The notes under the pieces were generated by a model, which saw only the letters and a list, made by a program, of their open reading frames with translations, did not search any database and had not been told where the DNA came from. Source: an uncultured Erysipelotrichaceae bacterium (GTDB lineage: Bacteria; Bacillota_I; Bacilli_A; Erysipelotrichales; Erysipelotrichaceae). Taken from it: a stretch of 12,738 nucleotides of DNA. Where the stretch lies: positions 1 through 12,738 of the forward strand of contig CADBMY010000087.1 in assembly GCA_902795905.1 (NCBI GenBank), written 5' to 3'. The translations under genes were made by a program, and so were the position numbers. This document shows, piece after piece, positions 1 through 6,119 of the stretch. Position 1 is the stretch's first letter, and each line of letters begins with the position of its first letter.

Positions 1-829
1 ACTGCTGGGCAAGGATGGCAGTTGTGCTTCCGGCAGGCATTGCGGTCATGATCACGGAGATCGCAAGGATCATCGGATCGACCGGCAGGAACTTCAGTAT
101 CGCAAGAACGATACCCGGGAAGACGACAAGACGGATCAGCGTAAAGTACAGGATCGCCCTGTCTGCCAGCTTACCGGCATGGATCTCGCTGAGGATGCCG
201 CCGATGATCAGCATGCTTAAGGCACTGACACATCTGCCAAGTGAAGACAGCGTGCCGGTCACGGCTGAAGGAAGTTTTACACCGGTCACAAGGATCACAA
301 AGCCGATGCCTACCGCAACGATGCACGGGTGTGTAAGCATCTTGATGATCTTCTGCTTCAGACTGCCGCTTTCGCCCGCATAGAGAGCCAGGCCCAGCGT
401 CCACATCGTCAGCCGTATCGGTATCTGATATACAGACGTATACATGGTGCCGATACTGCCGTAGATCGTCTCCACGACCGGGATACCGATGAACGAGGAA
501 TTCGATACGATCATCCCGTAGCGCATGACGACCGAACGGGCCTTGTCAAATCTTCCGAAGAGAAGCGGTCCCAGCACATAGGATGCGGTCTGTACGGCGG
601 CGGAGATGATCACGGCAGTTACGGCGTTGTGCAGCAGTTCACTGCTCATCTCAATACCGCCGGTAAAGGAAGCAATGATATTGGCAGGCAGGATCACGTT
701 GATCAGCAGTGACGAGAGTCCCTTCTGCTGTTCAGCCGTGATGACCTTCAGCTTCCTTACCGCATATCCGCACAGCATGAGCAGGAACAGCTGCATCTGC
801 AGGCGGATCATACTGTTGAATAACGTCAT
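1..829 (-). CDS. AEC-family (auxin efflux carrier-like) permease, 3' end cut by window edge
   Basis: Integral membrane transporter of the AEC family (PF03547). Bacterial members carry malate, lactate, malonate or other small organic acids. The frame runs from ATG at 829 through 276 codons to the left edge without a stop, against a usual length near 300-320, so only the last part is missing. The translation is almost all hydrophobic helices broken by short polar loops. Family-like motifs are LLINVILPANIIASF near residue 42, NSSFIGIPVVETIYG near residue 110, and MPAGSTTAILAQQ at the visible end. The start lies two bases after the TAA of the upstream dehydrogenase gene, with an AGGA in that gene's last codons as ribosome site, so the two are cotranscribed and probably coupled. 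I infer that the substrate is a 2-hydroxy- or 2-oxoacid handled by the partner enzyme. Family assignment is firm; substrate and direction are not. Confidence 0.9.
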   Translation of the reverse strand, partial: MTLFNSMIRLQMQLFLLMLCGYAVRKLKVITAEQQKGLSSLLINVILPANIIASFTGGIEMSSELLHNAVTAVIISAAVQTASYVLGPLLFGRFDKARSVVMRYGMIVSNSSFIGIPVVETIYGSIGTMYTSVYQIPIRLTMWTLGLALYAGESGSLKQKIIKMLTHPCIVAVGIGFVILVTGVKLPSAVTGTLSSLGRCVSALSMLIIGGILSEIHAGKLADRAILYFTLIRLVVFPGIVLAILKFLPVDPMILAISVIMTAMPAGSTTAILAQQ

Positions 830-831
830 GG

Positions 832-1830
832 TTAAATGATCCTGAAAGGAGCTTCACCGGTATCACACAGGCTTTTCGCTTCTTTTAACGCTATACGGAT
901 CTGGTTCTCTCTGGCTCTGACCGTGTTGGCACCGATATGCGGTGTGATCAGGATCCTGTCCTTCAGGGCGTACAGTTCCTTCAGGGTATCGTTGGTGATT
1001 TCTTCCACCTTTCTGCCGAAGATCTGCTTCTCATGTTCGACAACATCGGCGCCAAAGGCACGGATACGGCCTTCCTTCAGGGCATCGACCACAGCCTGCA
1101 GGTCTACTAACTCCCCTCTTGCGGCATTGATCAGGATCAGATCCTTCTGCGCATGTGAGAGCACCTCGGCGTTGATCATGCGGTCGTTCTGCCCGTAGAT
1201 ATAGGCCAGATGAATACTGACGATATCGCAGGTGCGGAAGATCTCCTCCATCGTTGTATACGTCAGGACAGCTTTGTTTTCTTCCTTCTCAAACTTGTCG
1301 AAGCCGTAGACTTCCGCGCCCAGTGCCTTGTACAGGGAAGCCGTGACCATGCCGATATGACCGGTGCCGAGGATCCCTACCTTACAGTCCCTGATCTCCT
1401 TCGGATATTCCGGGATCTGCGTAAAGTCCAGCGCTTCCGCCTTTGCGGCATAAGCTGAGAAATCCCGGTTCAGGGCCATCGCCATGCCTACTGCCAGCTC
1501 GGCGATCGCATTGGGCGAATAAGCCTCAATGTTGGCGATCATCACATTGTGTGCCTTGGCAGCGTCAAGATCGATCTGGTTGTATCCGGTCATCTTGATG
1601 ATAAAGACACGGATGTGATTCTCTTCAAGCATCGCAAAGTATGCATCGTTGAGCACGGTGGTGTTGTTTCCGCTGATCACGGCATCACAGCCGCCCTTAT
1701 ATATCTCGGGATCACGGATATCATGATCCATCGGATACATCGTGATCTCATAGCCGAATTCTTCGGTATTGATCTGCCTGTACATACCGAACTCTTTCTC
1801 TCTTACCCCAACAGCAATGACTTTAAACAT
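832..1830 (-). CDS. D-isomer-specific 2-hydroxyacid dehydrogenase (D-lactate dehydrogenase-like)
   Basis: NAD-dependent enzyme of about 332 residues, the normal length for D-lactate / D-2-hydroxyisocaproate dehydrogenases, interconverting a 2-oxoacid and a D-2-hydroxyacid. The Rossmann glycine motif GTGHIG is at 155-160, with the NAD-selecting acidic residue D178 at the end of the next strand (YGFD). Catalytic Arg is R238 (NAARGELVD), the acidic partner is probably E265, and the catalytic His is H298 (TPHIG). I chose the ATG at 1830 because GGAGGT lies 8 bases upstream and MFKVIAVGVRE matches the family N-terminus; an in-frame ATG 16 codons earlier would start upstream of the predicted transcription start. 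It is the first gene of an operon with the AEC permease and has a sigma-54 promoter in front. Lactate, phenyllactate or branched-chain hydroxyacids are all possible substrates. Confidence 0.92.
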   Translation of the reverse strand: MFKVIAVGVREKEFGMYRQINTEEFGYEITMYPMDHDIRDPEIYKGGCDAVISGNNTTVLNDAYFAMLEENHIRVFIIKMTGYNQIDLDAAKAHNVMIANIEAYSPNAIAELAVGMAMALNRDFSAYAAKAEALDFTQIPEYPKEIRDCKVGILGTGHIGMVTASLYKALGAEVYGFDKFEKEENKAVLTYTTMEEIFRTCDIVSIHLAYIYGQNDRMINAEVLSHAQKDLILINAARGELVDLQAVVDALKEGRIRAFGADVVEHEKQIFGRKVEEITNDTLKELYALKDRILITPHIGANTVRARENQIRIALKEAKSLCDTGEAPFRII

Positions 1831-1846
1831 CTGTTTACCTCCATTC

Positions 1847-1860
1847 GGAACGTTTGTTCC
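1847..1860 (-). promoter_or_regulatory. Small hairpin at the 5' end of the dehydrogenase leader
   Basis: Inverted repeat GGAAC-N4-GTTCC at the predicted start of the dehydrogenase mRNA, about +4 to +17, just ahead of the GGAGGT ribosome site. It could be an mRNA-end stabiliser or an operator. Its flank TTTGTTCCC (1853-1861) is the same 9-mer as in the inverted repeat before tag. The arms are only 5 bp, so it could be chance. Confidence 0.3.
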
Positions 1861-1873
1861 CACATATGTATAT

Positions 1874-1889
1874 TGCAAAATACGTGCCT
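1874..1889 (-). promoter_or_regulatory. Sigma-54 (-24/-12) promoter of the dehydrogenase-permease operon
   Basis: Read on the minus strand the sequence is AGGCACG-TATT-TTGCA, against the sigma-54 consensus TGGCACG-N4-TTGCW. The invariant GG (1888-1887) and GC (1876-1875) are exactly ten bases apart. This places transcription start near 1863, about 33 bases before the dehydrogenase ATG. A divergent sigma-54 activator gene and rpoN are the next genes on the other side, which strongly supports the call. I see no better sigma-70 promoter for this operon. Confidence 0.85.
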
Positions 1890-1904
1890 GTTTATTTCGG
1901 AGAA

Positions 1905-1936
1905 TTTACACATTTATCCGTACGATGTCATGTAAA
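1905..1936. promoter_or_regulatory. Candidate activator site (UAS) between the divergent genes
   Basis: Imperfect dyad TTTACA (1905-1910) ... TGTAAA (1931-1936), with a CGTACG palindrome (1919-1924) between the arms. It lies about 42-73 bases upstream of the predicted sigma-54 start and just in front of the regulator gene. That makes it a candidate binding site for the Fis-type HTH of the adjacent activator, with possible autoregulation. Sigma-54 activator sites are often further upstream, so the assignment is tentative. Confidence 0.35.
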
Positions 1937-1956
1937 ATAGTGACGGGAGTAACATT

Positions 1957-3855
1957 ATGAGTATCAGCAGGATCGTCTTTGTCTTTGAAGGACCTTATCA
2001 TTTAAAAAGCATTCCGAACTTTTTAAAACAGATCGGAAGAGATTATCCCGTTGTCGGAAACTATGCCAACAACGAGGAAATGTTTTCGTATGTGCAGGAG
2101 ATGCTCAGGAAGGGTGCCGAGATCTTCGTGTCAGCCGGCGGCTATTACGATTATCTGACCGAGCATCTGGAGGTGCCGATCATCAACCTGAAGCGAAGTT
2201 ATGCGACGATCGCTCTGGTTGCCAACAAAGCCAGGGAGATGTCGGACCATGTCGCCTTCATTGCCAGAAAGGGCGTTCTGTATGCGTCTGCGCTGCGTTA
2301 TAAAGAAGAGTTCAAGGATCCGATCATCCTCGAGACCTTTGCAAATGATGAGGAACTGCATGCCAAATTACAGAGCCTGAAGGAACGCGGCGTGGATACC
2401 CTGATCGTCGGTTCCCGCGGTTCGCAGATCGCACCGCAGTACGGCTTCAACTGCCTGACCGTGCCGTTTGAAGATCACGACGTCATGGAAGCGGTCAGAG
2501 AAGCTGAACGTATCCTCAAGTATCTGGATATCACCAGAAAGACATCCGATCTGTTAAGACTGATCCAGAACAGTGTCAACGAGGGTATCGCAGCTGTTAA
2601 CAATAACAATGTCATTACCGAGATCAACAACTACGGACTGAACATGCTGAACTGTTCCCGCAAGGAGATCCAGGGTCTGCCGATCACTGAGACTTTACTG
2701 GCGCCGGTAGCCGAACTGGATGCGTTTAAGCAGAGATCCGGATCGATCGCGGAACTGGTCACGATCAAGGAACAGATGATCTCGGTGACCCTGATCCCCG
2801 TAGGTGATGATGACAACGAACAGATGACGGTCATTACGTTTACCTCCGTGCAGCAGCTGCAGCGCAGTGAGCGCAGACTGCAGGAGAAGCTGAACAAGGG
2901 CCACAGAGCTGTCTATTCGTTCAAGGATATCATCGGCTCCAGTCCTGCCCTGCAGGCATCCATAGACCATGCCAGACGCTTTGCCAGAGTCGACAGTTCC
3001 GTACTGATCACAGCCGAGACAGGCTGCGGCAAGGAGATGTTTGCCCAGAGTATCCACAATGCCTCAAGACGAAGAAACGGACCGTTCGTGGTCGTCAACT
3101 GTGCGGCCTTACCGGAGAATCTGCTCGAGAGTTCACTGTTCGGATATGAAAAAGGTGCCTTTACCGGCGCTGCCAGAGAAGGCCGTCAGGGTTCCTTCCT
3201 GTCGGCCAACGGAGGCACGATCTTCCTCGATGAAGTCAGTGAGATGCCTTTAAGTCTGCAGGCAAGATTCCTGCGTGTGCTGCAGGAGAAGGAAATTGTA
3301 CCGTTAGGCTCCGATGAAGTCATCTCTGTCGATGTACGTGTGCTGGCGGCCACCAACCGGAACATGCCGGAGCTGATCGAAGCCGGCTCCTTCCGCAGAG
3401 ATCTCTACTATCGTCTGGCAGTGCTGCAGCTGGAGATACCGAATCTCAATGAGCGCAAGGAAGATATACCGGCTCTGGTCAGACACTTCATGTACAGCAG
3501 AGCCAAGGATCTTGACCTGCACAGTCCCGAGATCAGCGATGAAGCCCTTGCCTACCTGCAGACCCTGCACTATTCCGGCAATATCCGGCAGTTACAGAAT
3601 ATTACCGAGAGATTCCTGGTCCTGCATAACGATGTCGGTCCCATCTCGCTGGATCTTGTCAGGGCGGTCACCGGCAGTGAATTCGCGGCGGCCAGGAGCA
3701 CACCAACAGTGAAGATCCACTCCCGCAGAGATGAAAAGGAAGATATCCTGGAAGCCCTGCGGCAGTGTGACAACAACCGTGTGAAAACGGCTGAGATGCT
3801 GGGGATCAGCACCGTCACCCTCTGGCGCAAGTTAAAAAAATACGGTCTTGCCTGA
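1957..3855 (+). CDS. PrpR-type sigma-54-dependent transcriptional activator
   Basis: Bacterial enhancer-binding protein of 632 residues that remodels sigma-54 RNA polymerase by ATP hydrolysis. Domains in order: PrpR_N-like ligand-binding region (about 1-190, with VSAGGYYDYL near 50 where the family has a GG motif), PAS-like domain (about 200-300), a short coiled linker (QQLQRSERRLQEKLNK), AAA+ domain (about 320-550), and C-terminal Fis-type HTH (about 590-632, KTAEMLGISTVTLWRKL). Walker A is AETGCGKE at 353-360, the sigma-54 contact loop GAFTGA at 400-405, Walker B GTIFLDE at 420-426, and arginine-finger region FRRDLYYRL. There is no receiver domain, so activation is by ligand rather than phosphorylation. 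The start at 1957 follows GGGAG by 7 bases. It is divergent from the dehydrogenase-permease operon, its likely target. No propionate genes are nearby, so the PrpR ligand 2-methylcitrate should not be assumed. Confidence 0.93.
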   Translation: MSISRIVFVFEGPYHLKSIPNFLKQIGRDYPVVGNYANNEEMFSYVQEMLRKGAEIFVSAGGYYDYLTEHLEVPIINLKRSYATIALVANKAREMSDHVAFIARKGVLYASALRYKEEFKDPIILETFANDEELHAKLQSLKERGVDTLIVGSRGSQIAPQYGFNCLTVPFEDHDVMEAVREAERILKYLDITRKTSDLLRLIQNSVNEGIAAVNNNNVITEINNYGLNMLNCSRKEIQGLPITETLLAPVAELDAFKQRSGSIAELVTIKEQMISVTLIPVGDDDNEQMTVITFTSVQQLQRSERRLQEKLNKGHRAVYSFKDIIGSSPALQASIDHARRFARVDSSVLITAETGCGKEMFAQSIHNASRRRNGPFVVVNCAALPENLLESSLFGYEKGAFTGAAREGRQGSFLSANGGTIFLDEVSEMPLSLQARFLRVLQEKEIVPLGSDEVISVDVRVLAATNRNMPELIEAGSFRRDLYYRLAVLQLEIPNLNERKEDIPALVRHFMYSRAKDLDLHSPEISDEALAYLQTLHYSGNIRQLQNITERFLVLHNDVGPISLDLVRAVTGSEFAAARSTPTVKIHSRRDEKEDILEALRQCDNNRVKTAEMLGISTVTLWRKLKKYGLA

Positions 3856-3876
3856 TCCAGGCATGACCGTTTTTTC
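3842..3876. terminator. Bidirectional intrinsic terminator between the activator gene and rpoN
   Basis: Hairpin ACGGTC-T-TGCCTG-ATC-CAGGCA-T-GACCGT, fully paired but for one T-T mismatch, followed by a run of T residues on the plus strand. On the minus strand the same hairpin is followed by seven T residues (the A-run at 3834-3840), so it can stop both converging transcripts. The left arm lies within the last codons of the activator gene. Confidence 0.9.
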
Positions 3877-5141
3877 TATCTCCTCTTTCTCACCGCAGTA
3901 TCTCCTATGCCTGCTCTGATACGGTACTTGGTGACCGTACGTCTGGCACAGGTGATACCCTTAGCCTTCAGTATTTCCGTCAGTTTTGCGTCACTGAGGG
4001 GTGCGTCCTTATCCTCTTCGGCAATGATCTCACGGATCATCCGGATGATATCCGTACGTACGGGCTGATCCTGCTTGCCCTGGGTAAAGAAGTATTTTAA
4101 CGGGTAAGTGCCCCACTCACATTCCAGATACTTGCCGTTCACAGCCCGGGAAATGCTGGAGACATTGACATGCAGGGCATCGGCGGCATCCTGCATGCGC
4201 AGACTCTTCAGGTTGCCTTCGCCCAGCATGAAGAAGGCCTGCTGTCTTTCCAGGATATATTCACCAAGACCGGTGATCAGTTTCTCCCTGCCCTCGATCG
4301 ATCTCTGCAGCAGGTTGATCCTCTGTATCTTCTCCCTGACGTAGCTCTTTTCTTCCTTTGCGAAACTCTTATACAGTGTGCGGTATTCCTCACGGATGCG
4401 GATACCGGGGAAAAGCCTCCGGTTAAAGCGTATCTTAAAGCCTTCTTCGTCTCTTTCCACGTAGATATCCGGGACGATGTAGATACTGCGGTCATTGGCA
4501 CGGAAAGCACTGCCTGGTCTTGGCTCAAGTGTGCGCACATAGCTCAGGTATGCCGAGATCTCCTCTTCGCTCAGGCCCAGGCTTTCACGCAGGATACGTG
4601 TCTTTCCCTCCGCCAGAAGCAATAATCCCTCTTTCACAAACCGATAGAGCTTCGGATCTTCCACACCCTGTCGTTCCATCTGGATACAGAGGCACTTCTG
4701 CATGTCTGCGGCGCCGACACCGGCCGGTTCCAGGCTTTGGATCAGAGCTGTCATCTCCTGTACCGTCTTCTGCGATACCCCGAGTTTCTCCGCTGTCTCT
4801 GCAGGATCATGTTTCAGATATCCGTTATCATCAAGAAGCGAGCAGAGATACTCGAGGGTCCTTCTCTCCCTGGAACTAAGCTCACGCGTGACCTGGGCCA
4901 GCAGATGATCACTTAACGTCTCTTCATTACCGGGATCCATCCAGTATTCTTCCGTACCTTCGGTATCGGTATGCCCATAGCTGTAATGATCATCCTCGAC
5001 CAGTTCCAGCACCGGATTCTCCTCGGCCTCCTTATGCAGAAAAGTCTCCAGCTCACTGCCTGTCAGCTGCAGGATCATGTTCGTCTGGATCACTCTCGTG
5101 GATACCGTCTGGATCTGTTTTACCGTCAGTCTCTGACTCAT
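3876..5141 (-). CDS. rpoN: RNA polymerase sigma-54 factor
   Basis: Sigma-54 of 421 residues, shorter than the 477 of the Escherichia coli protein and lacking much of the acidic region II. Region I is the Gln/Leu-rich N-terminus (VKQIQTVSTRVIQTNMILQL, then ELETFLHKEAEENPVLEL), which contacts the activator. A core-binding domain follows. The -12 binding HTH is near 317-355 (VNVSSISRAVNGKYL...TYPLKYFF). The RpoN box recognising the -24 element is ARRTVTKYR at 399-407. The ATG overlaps the tag TGA as ATGA, with GGAGAGAAG as ribosome site inside the end of tag, so translation is coupled. It converges on the activator gene across a shared terminator. A sigma-54 gene beside its activator and a matching promoter suggests a narrow, dedicated regulon. 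Confidence 0.96.
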   Translation of the reverse strand: MSQRLTVKQIQTVSTRVIQTNMILQLTGSELETFLHKEAEENPVLELVEDDHYSYGHTDTEGTEEYWMDPGNEETLSDHLLAQVTRELSSRERRTLEYLCSLLDDNGYLKHDPAETAEKLGVSQKTVQEMTALIQSLEPAGVGAADMQKCLCIQMERQGVEDPKLYRFVKEGLLLLAEGKTRILRESLGLSEEEISAYLSYVRTLEPRPGSAFRANDRSIYIVPDIYVERDEEGFKIRFNRRLFPGIRIREEYRTLYKSFAKEEKSYVREKIQRINLLQRSIEGREKLITGLGEYILERQQAFFMLGEGNLKSLRMQDAADALHVNVSSISRAVNGKYLECEWGTYPLKYFFTQGKQDQPVRTDIIRMIREIIAEEDKDAPLSDAKLTEILKAKGITCARRTVTKYRIRAGIGDTAVRKRR

Positions 5142-5743
5142 TTCTTCTCTCCGTACGGACGTTTGTACACGACCGGATATTTCGTGATGATCCGGGTATA
5201 GCAGTCACACTGTTCACGGTGGTCATTGACCATCCCGCAGGCCTGCATGTAGGAGTATACCGTGACCGGTCCGAGGTACTTGAAACCGTGCTTCTTCAGC
5301 TGCTTTGCGATCTTCTCTGAGAGGGCGTTGGAGACCGGCATATGCCCTTTTTCGTGTCCCCGGTAACAGATGGTCATCCCCTCGGTAAAAGCCCAGAGAA
5401 AGGCGTCAAACGAGCCGTATTCCTGTACTACACGGTCATAGCACTTGGCATTGTGTATCATTGCCCTGATCTTGGGCAGGGAGCGGATCATCCCCGGTGT
5501 ATCCAGGATACGCTGTATATCGGCATCGGTATAGTTCATGACTATCTTCCAGTCATAATTATCAAAGCATGCCCGGAAGATCTCCCGTTTCTTCATCATC
5601 AGATCCCAGCTTAACCCGCACTGCATGCACTCCAGAAACAGGTACTCAAAAAGCAGTCTGTCATCATGAGCAGGTGTACCCCACTCCGTATCATGATAGA
5701 CCTTCATCGCTTCACTGCTGTATCTCCATCCGCAGTCGTTCAT
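5138..5743 (-). CDS. tag: DNA-3-methyladenine glycosylase I
   Basis: Base-excision repair enzyme of about 201 residues that removes 3-methyladenine from DNA. It aligns with E. coli Tag from its first residues: NDCGW (zinc ligand C4), YHDTEWG (zinc ligand H17), FEYLFLECMQCGLSW (catalytic-site E38, base-stacking W46), and C-terminal YMQACGMVNDH...C with the remaining His and Cys ligands. I start it at the ATG at 5743 because homology begins there; an ATG 20 codons upstream adds an unrelated hydrophobic stretch and lies within the upstream inverted repeat. No ribosome site is visible before 5743, and a TATACT sits only 6 bases upstream, so the message may be leaderless. It ends by ATGA overlap into rpoN. 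No alkylation-response genes are nearby. Confidence 0.93.
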   Translation of the reverse strand: MNDCGWRYSSEAMKVYHDTEWGTPAHDDRLLFEYLFLECMQCGLSWDLMMKKREIFRACFDNYDWKIVMNYTDADIQRILDTPGMIRSLPKIRAMIHNAKCYDRVVQEYGSFDAFLWAFTEGMTICYRGHEKGHMPVSNALSEKIAKQLKKHGFKYLGPVTVYSYMQACGMVNDHREQCDCYTRIITKYPVVYKRPYGEKK

Positions 5744-5749
5744 AGCATT

Positions 5750-5755
5750 AGTATA
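5750..5755 (-). promoter_or_regulatory. Candidate -10 element for tag-rpoN (possible leaderless start)
   Basis: TATACT on the minus strand, 6 bases before the tag ATG. If used, transcription would begin at or beside the start codon. No convincing -35 hexamer lies 16-18 bases upstream; that position is occupied by one arm of the 13-bp inverted repeat (5772-5784), which fits a regulated promoter. Confidence 0.4.
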
Positions 5756-5771
5756 TACAATCAGGATTACG

Positions 5772-5816
5772 GTTAGGGAACAAAACACTTCCAAAAAGCA
5801 CAATTTGTTCCCTAAC
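5772..5816. repeat. Perfect 13-bp inverted repeat with 19-base spacer upstream of tag
   Basis: Arms GTTAGGGAACAAA (5772-5784) and TTTGTTCCCTAAC (5804-5816) match 13 of 13, with spacer 5785-5803. It lies between the upstream operon's terminator and the tag promoter region. There is no T-tract after it on either strand, so it is not a standard terminator. It could be a paired-site operator for tag-rpoN, a short mobile-element remnant, or an RNA hairpin. On the minus strand the distal arm also begins a GG-N10-GC arrangement (GG 5811-5810, GC 5799-5798) resembling a weak sigma-54 promoter. Confidence 0.75.
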
Positions 5817-5824
5817 TGTTTTCA

Positions 5825-5852
5825 AAATAAAGATATACCCGAAGGTATACCT
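5825..5852 (-). terminator. UUCG-tetraloop terminator after the pyrophosphatase operon
   Basis: On the minus strand the stem AGGTATACC / GGTATATCT (9 pairs including one G-U) closes a TTCG loop of the stable C(UUCG)G type and is followed by TTATTTT. It begins 8 bases after the stop codon of the 82-residue gene and would end that operon before tag. Confidence 0.8.
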
Positions 5853-5859
5853 GTTAAGT

Positions 5860-6108
5860 TTACAAAGGATATCTCTTCAGATACTCTTCGATCACACGCT
5901 CATCATTTTCCGGGATATCTTCTTTCAAGCCAAGAATGATCTCATACTCCTCTTCTGATAAGTCGGGATTATACTTCAAGACGATCTTTCTCATCTCATC
6001 ATCAGTCATGTTTAATTCACGGAAAGATGCGATCATATGCCTGACTGTATTCCAGAACCTGCGCAGATCAGCCACCTTTGCGCCATATCTGGTCAGATAG
6101 TAATCCAT
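5860..6108 (-). CDS. Small uncharacterised protein, 82 residues
   Basis: I do not recognise a family. The protein is short, soluble, strongly charged and predicted helical. It has an Arg/Lys-rich first half (DLRRFWNTVRHMIASFRELN) and an acidic second half (LSEEEYEIILGLKEDIPENDE), ending in RVIEEYLKRYPL; it has no cysteines, signal peptide or membrane segment. The ATG lies 11 bases after the pyrophosphatase stop, with AGGAGA spanning that stop as ribosome site, so it is the last gene of the pyrophosphatase transcript and is followed at once by a strong terminator. The tight spacing and good ribosome site make it a real gene. A role with the pyrophosphatase is conjecture from position only. Confidence 0.8.
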   Translation of the reverse strand: MDYYLTRYGAKVADLRRFWNTVRHMIASFRELNMTDDEMRKIVLKYNPDLSEEEYEIILGLKEDIPENDERVIEEYLKRYPL

Positions 6109-6119
6109 CAGCTGTTCTC

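Noticed and set aside
15..712. Plus-strand open frames across the permease gene
   Set aside because: They are antisense to a clear AEC permease frame, show no family resemblance and have no ribosome sites; they are shadows of the real gene.
1549..1935. Plus-strand 128-codon frame over the start of the dehydrogenase and the intergenic region
   Set aside because: It is antisense to well-supported dehydrogenase coding sequence and crosses the sigma-54 promoter; the product resembles nothing.
5744..5803. Upstream ATG extension of tag
   Set aside because: The extra 20 residues have no counterpart in Tag proteins, and the extension would place the inverted repeat arm at the start codon.
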